In this document: piece by piece, positions 51,291-60,744 of the stretch
How positions within the stretch are numbered: position 1 is the first letter of the stretch
How the letters are laid out: each line of letters opens with the position of its first letter
Assembly (NCBI GenBank): GCA_937120495.1
Contig: CAKZJW010000019.1
Location: 1-64,000, forward strand
Direction: 5' to 3'
Length of the DNA: 64,000 bases
From: an uncultured Oligoflexia bacterium
Lineage (GTDB): Bacteria; Bdellovibrionota; Bacteriovoracia; Bacteriovoracales; Bacteriovoracaceae
Made by a program: the position numbers and the translations under genes
Notes under the pieces: model-generated
The model's database searches: none
Told to the model about the DNA's origin: nothing
Seen by the model: the letters and a program-made list of their open reading frames with translations, nothing else

Positions 51291-51710
51291 ATGAAATTCA
51301 TTCATAATATGGTTAGAGTATACGACTTAGAAAAAGCACTTCATTTTTGGTGTGAACTCATGAACTTTGAAGAGTTTAAGAGGTCTGACTATGAAGAGAA
51401 CCGCTTTAGCCTAATTTTTTTGAAAGAAAAGAACTCTGAACTTGTATTGGAGTTAACTTATAATTGGGACAATGAACAAGAGTACAAAGTAGGTACAAAC
51501 TTTGGTCATATGGCCTTTCTTGTAGAAGATATCTATAAGGAATGTGAAAAATTTCAAAAAGCTGGTGTTGAAATTTTAAGGCCACCGAGAGATGGATACA
51601 TGGCATTTGTAAAATCACCAAATAATATATCTATTGAATTACTCCAAAAAGGTGAAAAACTTGAACCAAAAGAGCCTTGGATCTCAATGGAAAATTACGG
51701 AATTTGGTAA
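51291..51710 (+). CDS. gloA: glyoxalase I (lactoylglutathione lyase)
   Basis: Converts the methylglyoxal-glutathione hemithioacetal to S-lactoylglutathione. Start at ATG 51291 after AGGAG; the longer frame from 51222 would overlap upp. 139 residues with the four metal ligands His5, Glu54, His73 (FGHMAF) and Glu116 (SIELLQK). Along with frmA-fghA it shows glutathione-based aldehyde detoxification. Confidence 0.9.
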   Translation: MKFIHNMVRVYDLEKALHFWCELMNFEEFKRSDYEENRFSLIFLKEKNSELVLELTYNWDNEQEYKVGTNFGHMAFLVEDIYKECEKFQKAGVEILRPPRDGYMAFVKSPNNISIELLQKGEKLEPKEPWISMENYGIW

Positions 51711-51714
51711 ACTA

Positions 51715-52281
51715 TTATCTGTTACCAGCTCTGACTGTAAAGTTAAATGTATATTGAGTATCATACTGCTCTGAAGCTGGAGCATTTCTGTTGTACATCA
51801 AAGTTGCGCCTGCACTTAGTGCAAAGTTGTTTGCAATCGCGATTGTAATTCCTGTACCAGCATAAGGATCAAATGTAAGAGGACTCTCTTCTGTTTTTTC
51901 ACCAGTTGGACCATCAATTATTGTTTCTTGCTTCTGCGCTCGAGCTCCGGCTCTAAAGAAAATACCAACATATTGGCTTTTAATTGGATAGGATCTTACC
52001 CCCACCATAGCTCTTTGAATCTTATATTCTACCTTTTCATTATCATCAGGGAATTCTTCATTTGAGTTTGATTGACTGAGTTCAAATTCTCCAGCGAGAA
52101 GTGAAGTCCCATAGGTTGCTCTAATTCCTAAGAATGTTCTTGTTGTAAATTTCGCGGGCTTTGGATAATGCCTTTGAGTTCTTTCAATACCGTAAAGAGG
52201 TTCAATGCTAAGAGCAGGCCCTGCAGCGTACAGTGAAGTTGATAGAATTAATAATAAAAATGTAATTGTTAAATTTTTCAT
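51715..52281 (-). CDS. exported beta-barrel protein
   Basis: 188 residues with a signal peptide (MKNLTITFLLLILSTSLYA) and alternating strand pattern (RTFLGIRATYGTSLLAGEFE, VGIFFRAGARA, FALSAGATLMYNRNA, TFNFTVRAGNR), as for an 8-stranded outer-membrane barrel. Ends 5 bp from convergent gloA. Function unknown. Confidence 0.7.
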   Translation of the reverse strand: MKNLTITFLLLILSTSLYAAGPALSIEPLYGIERTQRHYPKPAKFTTRTFLGIRATYGTSLLAGEFELSQSNSNEEFPDDNEKVEYKIQRAMVGVRSYPIKSQYVGIFFRAGARAQKQETIIDGPTGEKTEESPLTFDPYAGTGITIAIANNFALSAGATLMYNRNAPASEQYDTQYTFNFTVRAGNR

Positions 52282-52411
52282 TCTATTATTTTAGCAAAAT
52301 CTAATACTGATTACCTCGCTTGGGTATCTTTTGCCTAAAAATGCGAAAAACGATATTTATAGTAACCTAAAAGAAGTCGAAGTTATTGAAATTAAAGAGA
52401 TGAGGTTAGCT

Positions 52412-52957
52412 ATGAACCTATTATTTAGGTTTTTCTTTTGTATCGTAAAAAATTTGATATTTCCAAAAGTAATAGATGTTACAGATGAATCGATATTAAA
52501 ACTGAGAGTTCTGCCAACTGATTTAGATTTAAATTTTCATATGAATAATGGCCGATACCTCACTATTATGGATATTGGGCGTACAGATATGACGATGAAG
52601 ATGAATCTTCATAAATTAATAATTAAGAAAAAGCTTGGAGTGGTAACGGCAGGAATTAATATTTTATTTTTTAAAGAACTTGCGCCATTTTCTTCTTATC
52701 AATTACATTCAAAAATACTGTGCTGGGATGAGAATTGGGTCTATGTTCAACAAGACTTTATGAAAAACTCAAAAGTCCATGCTAGATCAATTGCAAAGAT
52801 GACTTTTACAAAATCAGGAAAAAAAATAAGAACAGATATAATTTTGAGTCACTTTGGTGAAAATATTAAGAGTGCTCCTATGCCAAGTTTTTTGAAAGAA
52901 CTTATTATTGGAGAGAAAGATCTTGTGAAAAATGTAAAAGAGTTTAACCGAGGTTAA
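52412..52957 (+). CDS. hot-dog fold acyl-CoA thioesterase-like protein (THEM6-like)
   Basis: 181 residues from ATG 52412, 6 nt after GAGG; longer in-frame starts (52331 TTG, 52400 ATG) are less likely. An N-terminal hydrophobic segment (about residues 2-14) precedes the hot-dog domain with PTDLDLNFHMNNGRYLTIMD, a 4-hydroxybenzoyl-CoA thioesterase-type active-site motif. Probably membrane-associated. Substrate unknown. Ends 4 nt into the convergent DUF2452 gene. Confidence 0.75.
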   Translation: MNLLFRFFFCIVKNLIFPKVIDVTDESILKLRVLPTDLDLNFHMNNGRYLTIMDIGRTDMTMKMNLHKLIIKKKLGVVTAGINILFFKELAPFSSYQLHSKILCWDENWVYVQQDFMKNSKVHARSIAKMTFTKSGKKIRTDIILSHFGENIKSAPMPSFLKELIIGEKDLVKNVKEFNRG

Positions 52958-53421
52958 TCTTTTTCTATAACTTCCCAAGTGTGGTCAGCTAGAAGTTTTA
53001 CTTTTGCAACAAACTCTTTATAGGGAATACTTCCACCCCAGTCATCTGGAGAAACCATAGAGACAAGCTTTGAATTATCTTTTCTTTCGTATAAATAATA
53101 TTCTTGTCCAATAATTGGCTCAAAGCCAATTACAGCATTATAGATTTGAAGAGATATATCTGCTCTTGTTTGAAGGTGCTTAGCCTGCTCAGCAAGTAGT
53201 TTCATCTGTTTGTAGATTTGATCCATCTGCATTTGAGTTTGTTGTTCCATTGCAGCTAAAGCTCGTCCTTTTATTGCTCCTTGATCTGAAGGAATTATAG
53301 AAAATCCACCAACAGAGTGAGCAAATTCTAGTAGTCCCGGAATATCAGTAGTCTGCTTTTTCATCTGCTCAAGATCAATTTTGTCTACATCAATAGGATT
53401 TGCTTTTTTAGAATCAACCAT
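52954..53421 (-). CDS. DUF2452 family protein
   Basis: 155 residues with the DUF2452 pattern: NPIDVDKIDLEQ, AHSVGGFSIIPSDQGAIKGRAL, a helical Gln-rich centre, IGFEPIIGQEYYLYE, LVSMVSPDDWG and LLADHTWEV. Cytoplasmic, role unknown. Confidence 0.82.
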   Translation of the reverse strand: MVDSKKANPIDVDKIDLEQMKKQTTDIPGLLEFAHSVGGFSIIPSDQGAIKGRALAAMEQQTQMQMDQIYKQMKLLAEQAKHLQTRADISLQIYNAVIGFEPIIGQEYYLYERKDNSKLVSMVSPDDWGGSIPYKEFVAKVKLLADHTWEVIEKD

Positions 53422-53439
53422 TTGTATATTATATCTCAG

Positions 53440-53913
53440 TTATCTACTTTTCGCCATCGCTTCATTCATGATTTTCGTTTCAATATTAACTTTCGAAAGG
53501 CTTTTGTTTAGAATGTTTTTTACATCAATTGGTGATGGCCACTTTTTATCTGTTTGCGAGATAATTTCTTTCCACTCTTTCGCACTACTTTCTTGAGAAA
53601 GCCTAAGCCACATAGAATCAACTAATTCCCTATAAGTATTTTTTAAAGCAGGGTACTGTGTACTTAGCCTTAGAAATTTTGAGTAGAATTTTAAAAACTC
53701 CAAATGAAGCGGATAGGAGCTTGGAACTAAAACATTAAACTTTTGAGAGTCATTCTTTAGTGCACTCAAAAGTTGCCTCTGAGGATGGTTCCACCAACGA
53801 TAGAAATATAGACTTGAAATTAACCCAAAGAAAACTCCTAGTTCAACTTCTGCGTTTCCAAACATAAATATAGAAAGTATAAGTGCAAAAATTGCGTGCT
53901 TTTTTGATCTCAT
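53440..53913 (-). CDS. membrane protein of PspA/PspC-like operon
   Basis: 157 residues with two hydrophobic segments near the start (about residues 8-36) and a soluble helical domain. Overlaps the coiled-coil gene upstream by 4 nt (ATGA), so it is the third gene of the operon 54947-53440. No family recognised. Confidence 0.6.
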   Translation of the reverse strand: MRSKKHAIFALILSIFMFGNAEVELGVFFGLISSLYFYRWWNHPQRQLLSALKNDSQKFNVLVPSSYPLHLEFLKFYSKFLRLSTQYPALKNTYRELVDSMWLRLSQESSAKEWKEIISQTDKKWPSPIDVKNILNKSLSKVNIETKIMNEAMAKSR

Positions 53914-54554
53914 GAAATAACTCCTTTTGATAGTTTCAACTTATTAAACTGTTCAAGGTATTTTGTATTTTTCCTGTTTCTTTTTTTCTCTTTTAATCTT
54001 TCTTCAATAGGGTTTGTCGTGTTTTCTAGAACTTTAATCTCAGCTTCTGCTTTTAAGATTTTATCTTGAAGAAGCTCAATTGGATTATTTGTATTTGTTC
54101 TTATTCCATTCGCAGCCTGTATTTGATTTTTTATATCTTTTTTTGCTTTTAAAGACTCAAGCTTATAAGAGTGAGAAATAACAAGGTTTTTATACTTATC
54201 TTTATTCAAAACAAGATCACTTTGTGTTCTTTGTAATTCCTGAATACTAATATTAAGAGACTCTAGTTCACTATCAATAAATGATACATCCTGTTTTAAT
54301 TGATCTGTTTTCTCTAAAAGATATAAACATGCTTCTTCATCATTTTCGCTTACAAGTTCATCGAGCTCAATTGCAATATCTTCTAGTTGATAGATAATAC
54401 CCTTGCGTTTTTCTCTAAGCTTCCCTTGTTGAAAAATTAAATTTGTTAAGGATTCAGATAAACGACTTTCTTGTTTTGTAAGTTTATCAAGAGCAGCTTG
54501 TGGATCTGTACTTGAAGTCGTAAATAAGCTTTTAAATTTTTCTAATAATGTCAT
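53910..54554 (-). CDS. coiled-coil protein, PspA/IM30-like
   Basis: 214 residues, nearly all coiled coil, starting MTLLEKFKSLF like the amphipathic N-terminus of PspA. SD AAGGAG. It is 9 nt after a PspC-domain gene, which supports a phage-shock-like envelope-stress role. Similarity to PspA is in architecture only; the call is inferred. Confidence 0.55.
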   Translation of the reverse strand: MTLLEKFKSLFTTSSTDPQAALDKLTKQESRLSESLTNLIFQQGKLREKRKGIIYQLEDIAIELDELVSENDEEACLYLLEKTDQLKQDVSFIDSELESLNISIQELQRTQSDLVLNKDKYKNLVISHSYKLESLKAKKDIKNQIQAANGIRTNTNNPIELLQDKILKAEAEIKVLENTTNPIEERLKEKKRNRKNTKYLEQFNKLKLSKGVIS

Positions 54555-54563
54555 AAGTTCTCC

Positions 54564-54947
54564 TTAGTAATTAATTCTCTTATCTTCAGGTAAGACAAAA
54601 TTTAATATGATGTATAAAAGAAGGGTCGTTCCCGCAGATGCAAAAAAAGATATAACTGCACCAACTCTTACAAGGCCCAGGTCAATTTGTGATCGCTGTG
54701 AAATTCTTTGGCATACACCTAAAAATTTATCATCAGAATAATCTGAAAGTTCGTCTTCTCTTGGAAGTGTAAAGCCCAAGACCAGATAGAGAAAGATTCC
54801 TGTACCGAAAGCAAAGACGCTGAGTAAAAGTAACGCTCTCAATAGGTTTGGATTAATATCAAACGATCTCCCAAGGCCTTCACATACACCAAAGAACCAT
54901 CCGTCGATTGATCTTTTCCATTTTGTTATATCCGTACTGACATTCAT
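54564..54947 (-). CDS. tandem PspC-domain membrane protein
   Basis: 127 residues with two PspC units: SIDGWFFGVCEGLGRSFDIN with a helix (FAFGTGIFLYLVLGFTLP), then DKFLGVCQRISQRSQIDLGL with a helix (GTTLLLYIILNFVLP). PspC senses envelope stress and recruits PspA/B in E. coli. It is first in a three-gene operon with a PspA-like coiled coil. Confidence 0.85.
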   Translation of the reverse strand: MNVSTDITKWKRSIDGWFFGVCEGLGRSFDINPNLLRALLLLSVFAFGTGIFLYLVLGFTLPREDELSDYSDDKFLGVCQRISQRSQIDLGLVRVGAVISFFASAGTTLLLYIILNFVLPEDKRINY

Positions 54948-55078
54948 AAATTCTCCTTTCTTATGTCTCTGTATGTTTTAGTATGCTTTTGTATGTATAT
55001 CAACATAAAAAACTGTTTATTTTAATAAAAATATGTATTTTTCTGGATTTTTAAGCACTTATCTAGTATAGTCTACGG

Positions 55079-55366
55079 ATGAAAAGAATAAGTTTGATGG
55101 TAAAAGAAGAGCAATATAAGCTAGTGACAGAATCTGGAATCAATCTATCTGGCCTTGTTAGAGACCTTTTAGACGATCACTTTAGTGAGCATAAAATCAC
55201 TTTAAGTGTATCTGAGGAAACTAGAAAGCTGTACGATCTTATTGTTTCTAATACGGGAAGTACTGATGAGGATGTTGAGAAGTACCTCAAAAATACACTT
55301 AAGCACCTTTTAGACGACAGGATTAAAGCTATGCAAGACCTTCAAAAGGAAATTAAGGATGAATAG
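55079..55366 (+). CDS. small protein with ribbon-helix-helix-like start
   Basis: 95 residues. KRISLMVKEEQYKLVTESGI then NLSGLVRDLLDDHF looks like a ribbon-helix-helix DNA-binding domain; the rest is acidic helical. It overlaps the response-regulator gene by 8 nt, so they are co-translated. It may be the output or a partner of that receiver; inferred. Confidence 0.6.
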   Translation: MKRISLMVKEEQYKLVTESGINLSGLVRDLLDDHFSEHKITLSVSEETRKLYDLIVSNTGSTDEDVEKYLKNTLKHLLDDRIKAMQDLQKEIKDE

Positions 55367-55739
55367 AAAAATTCTTGTTGTTGACGACGTAATGCTTGCA
55401 ACCTTTTTTATCACAAATCACCTTGAAGAATCAGGCTTTACTAATGTTCATAGCTTTAATGATAGCACTGAGGCTTGGAATGATTTTACTCAATCTCTTC
55501 TAGGAGGAGATCCGTATGAGTTAGTAATTACTGATTTAAATATGCCAGAGCTTGATGGAATGGACTTTGTTAGAAGAATTAAATCAGATCCACTAAGTAA
55601 AGATACTCATGTTTTTATCGTAACAGCTGATCACGATCCGCTGGTAATGGAAGAGGCCGGAAGTCATGGAGTGGATGCGTATTTAACAAAACCTGTAGAC
55701 CTTGAAGACTTAGAGCAAACAATTAAGTCGATTTTTTAG
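55359..55739 (+). CDS. single-domain response regulator (CheY-like)
   Basis: 126 residues, receiver only. Acidic pair Asp9-Asp10, phosphoacceptor Asp59 (VITDLNMPELDG), Thr/Ala in FIVTADHD and Lys112 in YLTKPVDLEDL. No output domain. No histidine kinase is adjacent. It ends at a convergent small gene (4-nt overlap). Confidence 0.9.
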   Translation: MNRKILVVDDVMLATFFITNHLEESGFTNVHSFNDSTEAWNDFTQSLLGGDPYELVITDLNMPELDGMDFVRRIKSDPLSKDTHVFIVTADHDPLVMEEAGSHGVDAYLTKPVDLEDLEQTIKSIF

Positions 55740-55963
55740 AAATCCTTAAAACCAACCACTGTATAATTGTAGATACTAGTGGCAACCCGTTGCATGTCTC
55801 GTTCTAGAATTTCAAATCCTTCTTCTTCTAGATAATAATCAAACTCATCGCATCTTTCTTCGATTACTTTATGAAGTTGAAATTCAAAAGCATGTTGGTT
55901 TGATTTGATTCCAAGTTTTTCTTTTTGTTTTATCGTGAGTTCAATTTTTTTATCTGGAGTCAT
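55736..55963 (-). CDS. small acidic protein of unknown function
   Basis: 75 residues, helical and charged (TPDKKIELTIKQKEKLGI ... DEFDYYLEEEGFEIL). No signal peptide. Overlaps the response-regulator stop by 4 nt on the other strand. Coding status is supported by codon pattern and length only. Confidence 0.45.
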   Translation of the reverse strand: MTPDKKIELTIKQKEKLGIKSNQHAFEFQLHKVIEERCDEFDYYLEEEGFEILERDMQRVATSIYNYTVVGFKDF

Positions 55964-56085
55964 TTGAATATTATATCATAAAATACAGTTACTTAGGGGA
56001 TAAGTGAATTGACTAATAAGTTGTCACAGTCCTTCTTTTTTACAATCAGACTCAGTTTGGTCTCCATTTATCCTATAATTTAGAA

Positions 56086-57219
56086 ATGAATAAAATATTT
56101 TACCTAAAACTTAGTTGCATCACTTTTATAATCTCAAGCTCAGCATTTGCACAGCTTAGTATTGGATATACTAAGGCGAATAATCTCATATTAAGATCAG
56201 AGAGCTGTGAAGAATTAGTTGAACAAAATAAAGCAATCTGTTTGTGGAGAAAAACCAATGAGCCAAGTTTTATTGTTCCCAATATAACAAAGTCTAAATG
56301 TGTTAATAATTCCAGAGGAACAAAAAGTATTGTCGTATCAAGTTGTCTTCCAAAAATTGTAAAATCAAACCATAGGAAAAAACTCTATAAGGATGGACCA
56401 AATTGCTGGGGAACAGCCTTGTCTTTTAAAGAAAACTCTACAAAACCACGTTTTGTTTGGGAGAAAGAAATTTTGTATTGGATGGACTCACCAGTATGTA
56501 AAAAACTAGAAGTGGGAGAAGAAAAAAAACCAGGAGATATCTTAAATATCTATGGCCCAGAATATATCTTTGATCGCAATCATATAACAAAAGGAAGTGA
56601 ATTATATGATGTTATATTTCCAGGGCATGTCGTTGCTAGTCCTGTAGCCACAGGTTACTCAGGCTTTCATAATTTTCTTCACTCTGAAACCTACCTCTCT
56701 TCAAAGCTCTCTTTTGGAAAAGAGTCGCCAAATAAAGATGATCGTTTTAACTTTAATCCCATTGGAGAAGTATACGGAAGACCTAGAAGTGAAAAATGCC
56801 AAGAGCTTCAAAGTATAGTTCCTAACAGAAGAGAGTTTAATAATAAACCTCAAGACATACAAGGATCAGCATGTCCATATTTCTCTCTAGCTTATAGGTG
56901 CCAAAATATTAGAAATTTTTTGAAATCTTTAAGTTTGAGTGATGAGGACAAAACACTACTTGATGAAGCTGAAAGATTAGACTTGATAAATAAAGAGCTT
57001 TTTAAGTTTCAAAGAAACTCACAATATAGATTAACGAGTCAAAAAATAAAAAATTATTTAAGTATTGCGGATAGTATTTCTGATGATTCGCTTTATAAAC
57101 TTTCTTTAAAACCCGAGAAAAATACTGAGATGGTTTTAGTTTATAGATATTTTACAGCTGAGGGGATTCGAAAAGCAATAGAGCAAGCTGAATTAACTCC
57201 TCCAACTGAAGAGCTATAA
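56086..57219 (+). CDS. exported protein of unknown function
   Basis: 377 residues with a signal peptide (MNKIFYLKLSCITFIISSSAFA). Many Cys (about nine) and a conserved-looking GPNCWGTALSF, FPGHVVASPVATGYSG block in which Cys and His could form a cysteine-peptidase-like site (NlpC-like order), though unproven. Second half helical and charged. Ends 7 bp before a convergent lipoprotein gene. Confidence 0.65.
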   Translation: MNKIFYLKLSCITFIISSSAFAQLSIGYTKANNLILRSESCEELVEQNKAICLWRKTNEPSFIVPNITKSKCVNNSRGTKSIVVSSCLPKIVKSNHRKKLYKDGPNCWGTALSFKENSTKPRFVWEKEILYWMDSPVCKKLEVGEEKKPGDILNIYGPEYIFDRNHITKGSELYDVIFPGHVVASPVATGYSGFHNFLHSETYLSSKLSFGKESPNKDDRFNFNPIGEVYGRPRSEKCQELQSIVPNRREFNNKPQDIQGSACPYFSLAYRCQNIRNFLKSLSLSDEDKTLLDEAERLDLINKELFKFQRNSQYRLTSQKIKNYLSIADSISDDSLYKLSLKPEKNTEMVLVYRYFTAEGIRKAIEQAELTPPTEEL

Positions 57220-57226
57220 TCTTACA

Positions 57227-59716
57227 TTAATCCCAACCAAACATAATGGTCTCATCATCGTTGGCAGCATTTGTATCATTTAAAGGTTCGTACCACATTT
57301 GGAATGGAGCTGATCCTTCAAAAATTGTTCCTGCTCGAAAGTTTCGCGTCTCATAGCCTTTTGTTGGCGTATTATTGTTAGCACCAACTCTATTCATATT
57401 GTATGTTCTAGGAGCTTCCCAGCCAAGTCCATCAGCAGTTGGTTCGTAAGCGGTAACAGTTAATTGATTTGTTGAAGCAAATGCAACCCATTCAGACTGG
57501 ACATTTAGAGCGAATTTTCTTTTTTGGAATGCAACAGGAACAAATGGAGCAGAACAATTACCATTATTATCTGCATATGAGTTTGCAACAATTGGCTTTT
57601 GAGATCTAATTCTTAAACCATGATCTCTGTAAACACCACGTGTTCCTTTCGAACTTAGAGTCATCGTCGCACCGGCTGTTACCGAACCAGTGTTACTAGT
57701 ATTTCCTGAATAGTAAGCTGTGTAATTGTTTGCTGAGGTTTTTGAAGATACTTTTGCAGAAGTTGAGGGTACGCCAATAAGATCATTACTTGCTGGTAAA
57801 AATGGTTTCGGATCAATATAAGAAGTCCCACCTGAGTTTGCATATCCATATACACCAATAAACCCAGTACTTTCTATTTCATAAGACCCGTAAGCAGAAA
57901 TAGTAAATACATGTCCATTTTCACTATTAATTGTTTCTATACCATTTGCAACAGGGGCACCATTTTTTGTAATCGTAACCGTACTATTTGAAAAAGCATA
58001 AACTTTTACTTTCATAGGATTATTTCTATTGTGACTAAATAAGAATTTTTTTCCAATCCATGAAGAAGTCTGCCAAACAACATTTGCTTTTGTTGTGTTC
58101 CCTCCAGCACCCAGTCTTCCAGCAATAAAAAATGGCTTGGTTGCTCTTACAACTGTAAAGTCATTTGCTGGAACTGAAATTGTTTTTCCTCTATCAAGAT
58201 CTAAACTAATTGTAGATCCATCATTGAAAGTAGAGGCAGAATTATCTCCATAAAAAATTTGATTATCATCTTCTAGTGAAACAAGTTGATTGGCAGTCGC
58301 ACCGCCAATATTAATTGCAGCGTAAGGTGTGTTCAAAAAATCAATTGTTGGTAGAGTTTCCGAAGTCAAAGTTGGAGACCATGCACCAAAGTTTGTACCG
58401 TTATATGCACGAACTCTAAAATGATAAGCAGTTTCATCATCTAAGCCTGTAAGCGTATATCTTCTTGAAGTAGATACTCCATCGTTTATTGTGATCCACG
58501 TGCCTGAAGAGGCAAGCTTGTACTGAATAACATAATCAGTAATCGGAAAACCTTTATCATCTGGGTATGGCCATCCAACTCTAATGCTTTCGTCTGTCGC
58601 ATTAATGGTAGACATCGATACTATTTGCTCTGGTGATAAAGCTACAACCTGCCAAGCTTGTGAGGCAGTTATCCTCTCATTACCAGCATTATCGATTGCT
58701 TTAATAAGAGTATAATAATTTGTTGAACCTGTTAAAAATGCAGATGCTCCGTTATCAATTACTCCACTAGTTAAAAGAGCAACATTTAACCAGCCACCAT
58801 TTGCCACAATATTGGCTTCACTTGTTGATGTAGACACTGCAACTTCATAACTTGCAATTCCTGCAGGTCCATTGTCTGTCGCTGCATTCCAACTTGTGTG
58901 ATCTGAAACAATATCAGAAGAATCATTTGAAAGAGTTATTCCTGTAATTGCTGCAGGGGCTTGGTTGTCATGAGTTATAGATACTGAGTGACATGCTGAA
59001 AAACCACCAGTTGAATTACTAGCAGCTACATAAATTGTATTAATAGCATTAGCACTTGGAAGTGTATAAGCAACTGTTGATCCAAAGACATATGTCGAGC
59101 CTGCAGATCTACAACTTGTACCAATATAGTATTCAGCTGCATTTCCAGAAGTAATATTTAAAGTTGTTGCCGTCGATGTTGTGTAAGCACCTTCAGCAAA
59201 AGTAAAACTTAAGTTTGCTGTATCAACAAGCTTTCCGTTAGTACTAGGTATTGTATAAGTTAAGACAGCATCTTGAGCTGAATAATCTTCAACATCAGCA
59301 CCGTTTAATTCCCAAGGAGAAATAAGCTCTATTCCATCGTGGTCTAAATCACCTGCTTGTATTGTGTATTGAAACTTGAGAGTAAAATCTCTTGAATCAG
59401 AACCTGATACATAATTTGCATAGCGAGTAACACCACCAATATCTATAGGTATTCTTGGAGTTGCACCATTAACAATTTTAGTTCTTTTAGAAAAAAGAGC
59501 ATCAATTGTTAAAACCTCTCCAGTGGTAAAAGTTTTATCAGAACTTATAGAAAAAGATTTTATAAACGGAGGACCTGTTTGATTTGCAAGCTCTTCCTCT
59601 GCAGCTGTATCTTCATCAACACTAATTAAATTATTAGGCTCAAAGCTACTCCCTCCGCCCTCTTCACAGGCAGCAAGAAATAAAGTGAATATTAATAAAA
59701 GTAATAGTGTCTTCAT
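57227..59716 (-). CDS. large surface lipoprotein with fibronectin type III domain
   Basis: 829 residues. Lipobox LAAC (MKTLLLLLIFTLFLAAC), then an Asp/Glu/Gly/Asn-rich linker, repeated Ig-like beta domains (about residues 50-350, with an NAIN and SVSITHDNQAP type pattern), a FN3 domain (about 358-452, WPYPDDKGFPITDYVIQY ... YHFRVRAYNGTNFGAWSP), and a beta-rich C-terminal half of ~370 residues. Such lipoproteins in predatory bacteria may act in adhesion; this is inferred. Confidence 0.8.
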   Translation of the reverse strand: MKTLLLLLIFTLFLAACEEGGGSSFEPNNLISVDEDTAAEEELANQTGPPFIKSFSISSDKTFTTGEVLTIDALFSKRTKIVNGATPRIPIDIGGVTRYANYVSGSDSRDFTLKFQYTIQAGDLDHDGIELISPWELNGADVEDYSAQDAVLTYTIPSTNGKLVDTANLSFTFAEGAYTTSTATTLNITSGNAAEYYIGTSCRSAGSTYVFGSTVAYTLPSANAINTIYVAASNSTGGFSACHSVSITHDNQAPAAITGITLSNDSSDIVSDHTSWNAATDNGPAGIASYEVAVSTSTSEANIVANGGWLNVALLTSGVIDNGASAFLTGSTNYYTLIKAIDNAGNERITASQAWQVVALSPEQIVSMSTINATDESIRVGWPYPDDKGFPITDYVIQYKLASSGTWITINDGVSTSRRYTLTGLDDETAYHFRVRAYNGTNFGAWSPTLTSETLPTIDFLNTPYAAINIGGATANQLVSLEDDNQIFYGDNSASTFNDGSTISLDLDRGKTISVPANDFTVVRATKPFFIAGRLGAGGNTTKANVVWQTSSWIGKKFLFSHNRNNPMKVKVYAFSNSTVTITKNGAPVANGIETINSENGHVFTISAYGSYEIESTGFIGVYGYANSGGTSYIDPKPFLPASNDLIGVPSTSAKVSSKTSANNYTAYYSGNTSNTGSVTAGATMTLSSKGTRGVYRDHGLRIRSQKPIVANSYADNNGNCSAPFVPVAFQKRKFALNVQSEWVAFASTNQLTVTAYEPTADGLGWEAPRTYNMNRVGANNNTPTKGYETRNFRAGTIFEGSAPFQMWYEPLNDTNAANDDETIMFGWD

Positions 59717-59838
59717 AATTCCTTAATACTTATCGACATTTCTTATCGATTTCTAAAGTTTATTAAGAATAACACGATGTTTTTTGACCTATAAAATTAG
59801 GTACTTAAGCTTATTGTTTGAAAAAGATTAAGATAATA

Positions 59839-60567
59839 TTAGAAGTTCATCCCAAATAGTAGACCATATTGTCTAACTTCAAATTCCGAGGATATAAATC
59901 CTTTCTTTTCAAAATCAAGACTCATATTCGTATAAAAGAATTTTAAAACAAAGGATGTATTATAAGCAAAGGTTGGAAAGCGCATTTGGTTTGGAGACCT
60001 AATTGGTATGTTGAGCTTTATTCCAATCGTAGTCTCTTTTCTCGCACCAGTATCACTCCAAATAGGAAACTTTAGATAGGGGGAAATTTGTATAAACATA
60101 TCTGAACCAAATGGTAGCCATTCAATCTCTGGATAAATTTGAGTCCCTCTTAAATTTTTAAATCCAAACTTATCATCTTCAACAATCATAGATGTATAGA
60201 AACTTTCCGTGACAAGTTTAACATTCCAATAATCAGAAAAAGGAATTTGAATTCCAATATTTGCAAAAGCTGTTAAATATTGAAATTGCTGATCTTCTTC
60301 GCTTGGTTCATCGACTTGTAACCCGGTTATATTTCCACCGATAGAAAAATCTAACCAAGGGGGGAGAAGGTAGTACTGATATATAAATTGGTGAAAGTCA
60401 GCAGTTTGCTTTATTTCTTTTTTATCGAAAATAATTGAAAGCTGTTCTTCATGGTATTCAGTTTTTACTTTTCCATAGTTATATTCGAACCTCCATCTTG
60501 GAGGATTAACGGCAGCATAAGAGAATGCTGAATATATAAATAGCAAAAATAAAACTGATCTTTTCAC
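59839..60567 (-). CDS. exported outer-membrane beta-barrel-like protein
   Basis: 242 residues with a signal peptide (MKRSVLFLLFIYSAFSYA), strand-rich with aromatic girdle residues (WRFEYNYGKVKTEYHEE, LPPWLDFSIGGNI, YLTAFANIGIQIPFSDYW), and a C-terminal Phe after GLLFGMN, a typical barrel end. Function unknown. Confidence 0.7.
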   Translation of the reverse strand: MKRSVLFLLFIYSAFSYAAVNPPRWRFEYNYGKVKTEYHEEQLSIIFDKKEIKQTADFHQFIYQYYLLPPWLDFSIGGNITGLQVDEPSEEDQQFQYLTAFANIGIQIPFSDYWNVKLVTESFYTSMIVEDDKFGFKNLRGTQIYPEIEWLPFGSDMFIQISPYLKFPIWSDTGARKETTIGIKLNIPIRSPNQMRFPTFAYNTSFVLKFFYTNMSLDFEKKGFISSEFEVRQYGLLFGMNF

Positions 60568-60700
60568 ATTAGTATTCTACCAAATTCAAGGACTTTTAGT
60601 CACAAGAACATTTTTCCGATTTTTTATACTTGACCAATTTAGTATTTTTCAAGAGAAAGCCGTAAAGTAACTCGGATAGATATATCCACGTAAAAGAACT

Positions 60701-60744
60701 AAGGAGATTAGTTGGTTATTAACCTATGTGAGTTAGTGCGATGA
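60701..60744 (+). promoter_or_regulatory. possible 10-codon leader minigene coupled to flagellin
   Basis: AAGGAG (60701-60706) is 5-6 nt before TTG 60712, which opens a 10-codon frame whose TGA overlaps the flagellin ATG (CGATGA). The flagellin ATG itself has no good SD. Termination and restart would explain how it is translated. Confidence 0.4.
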
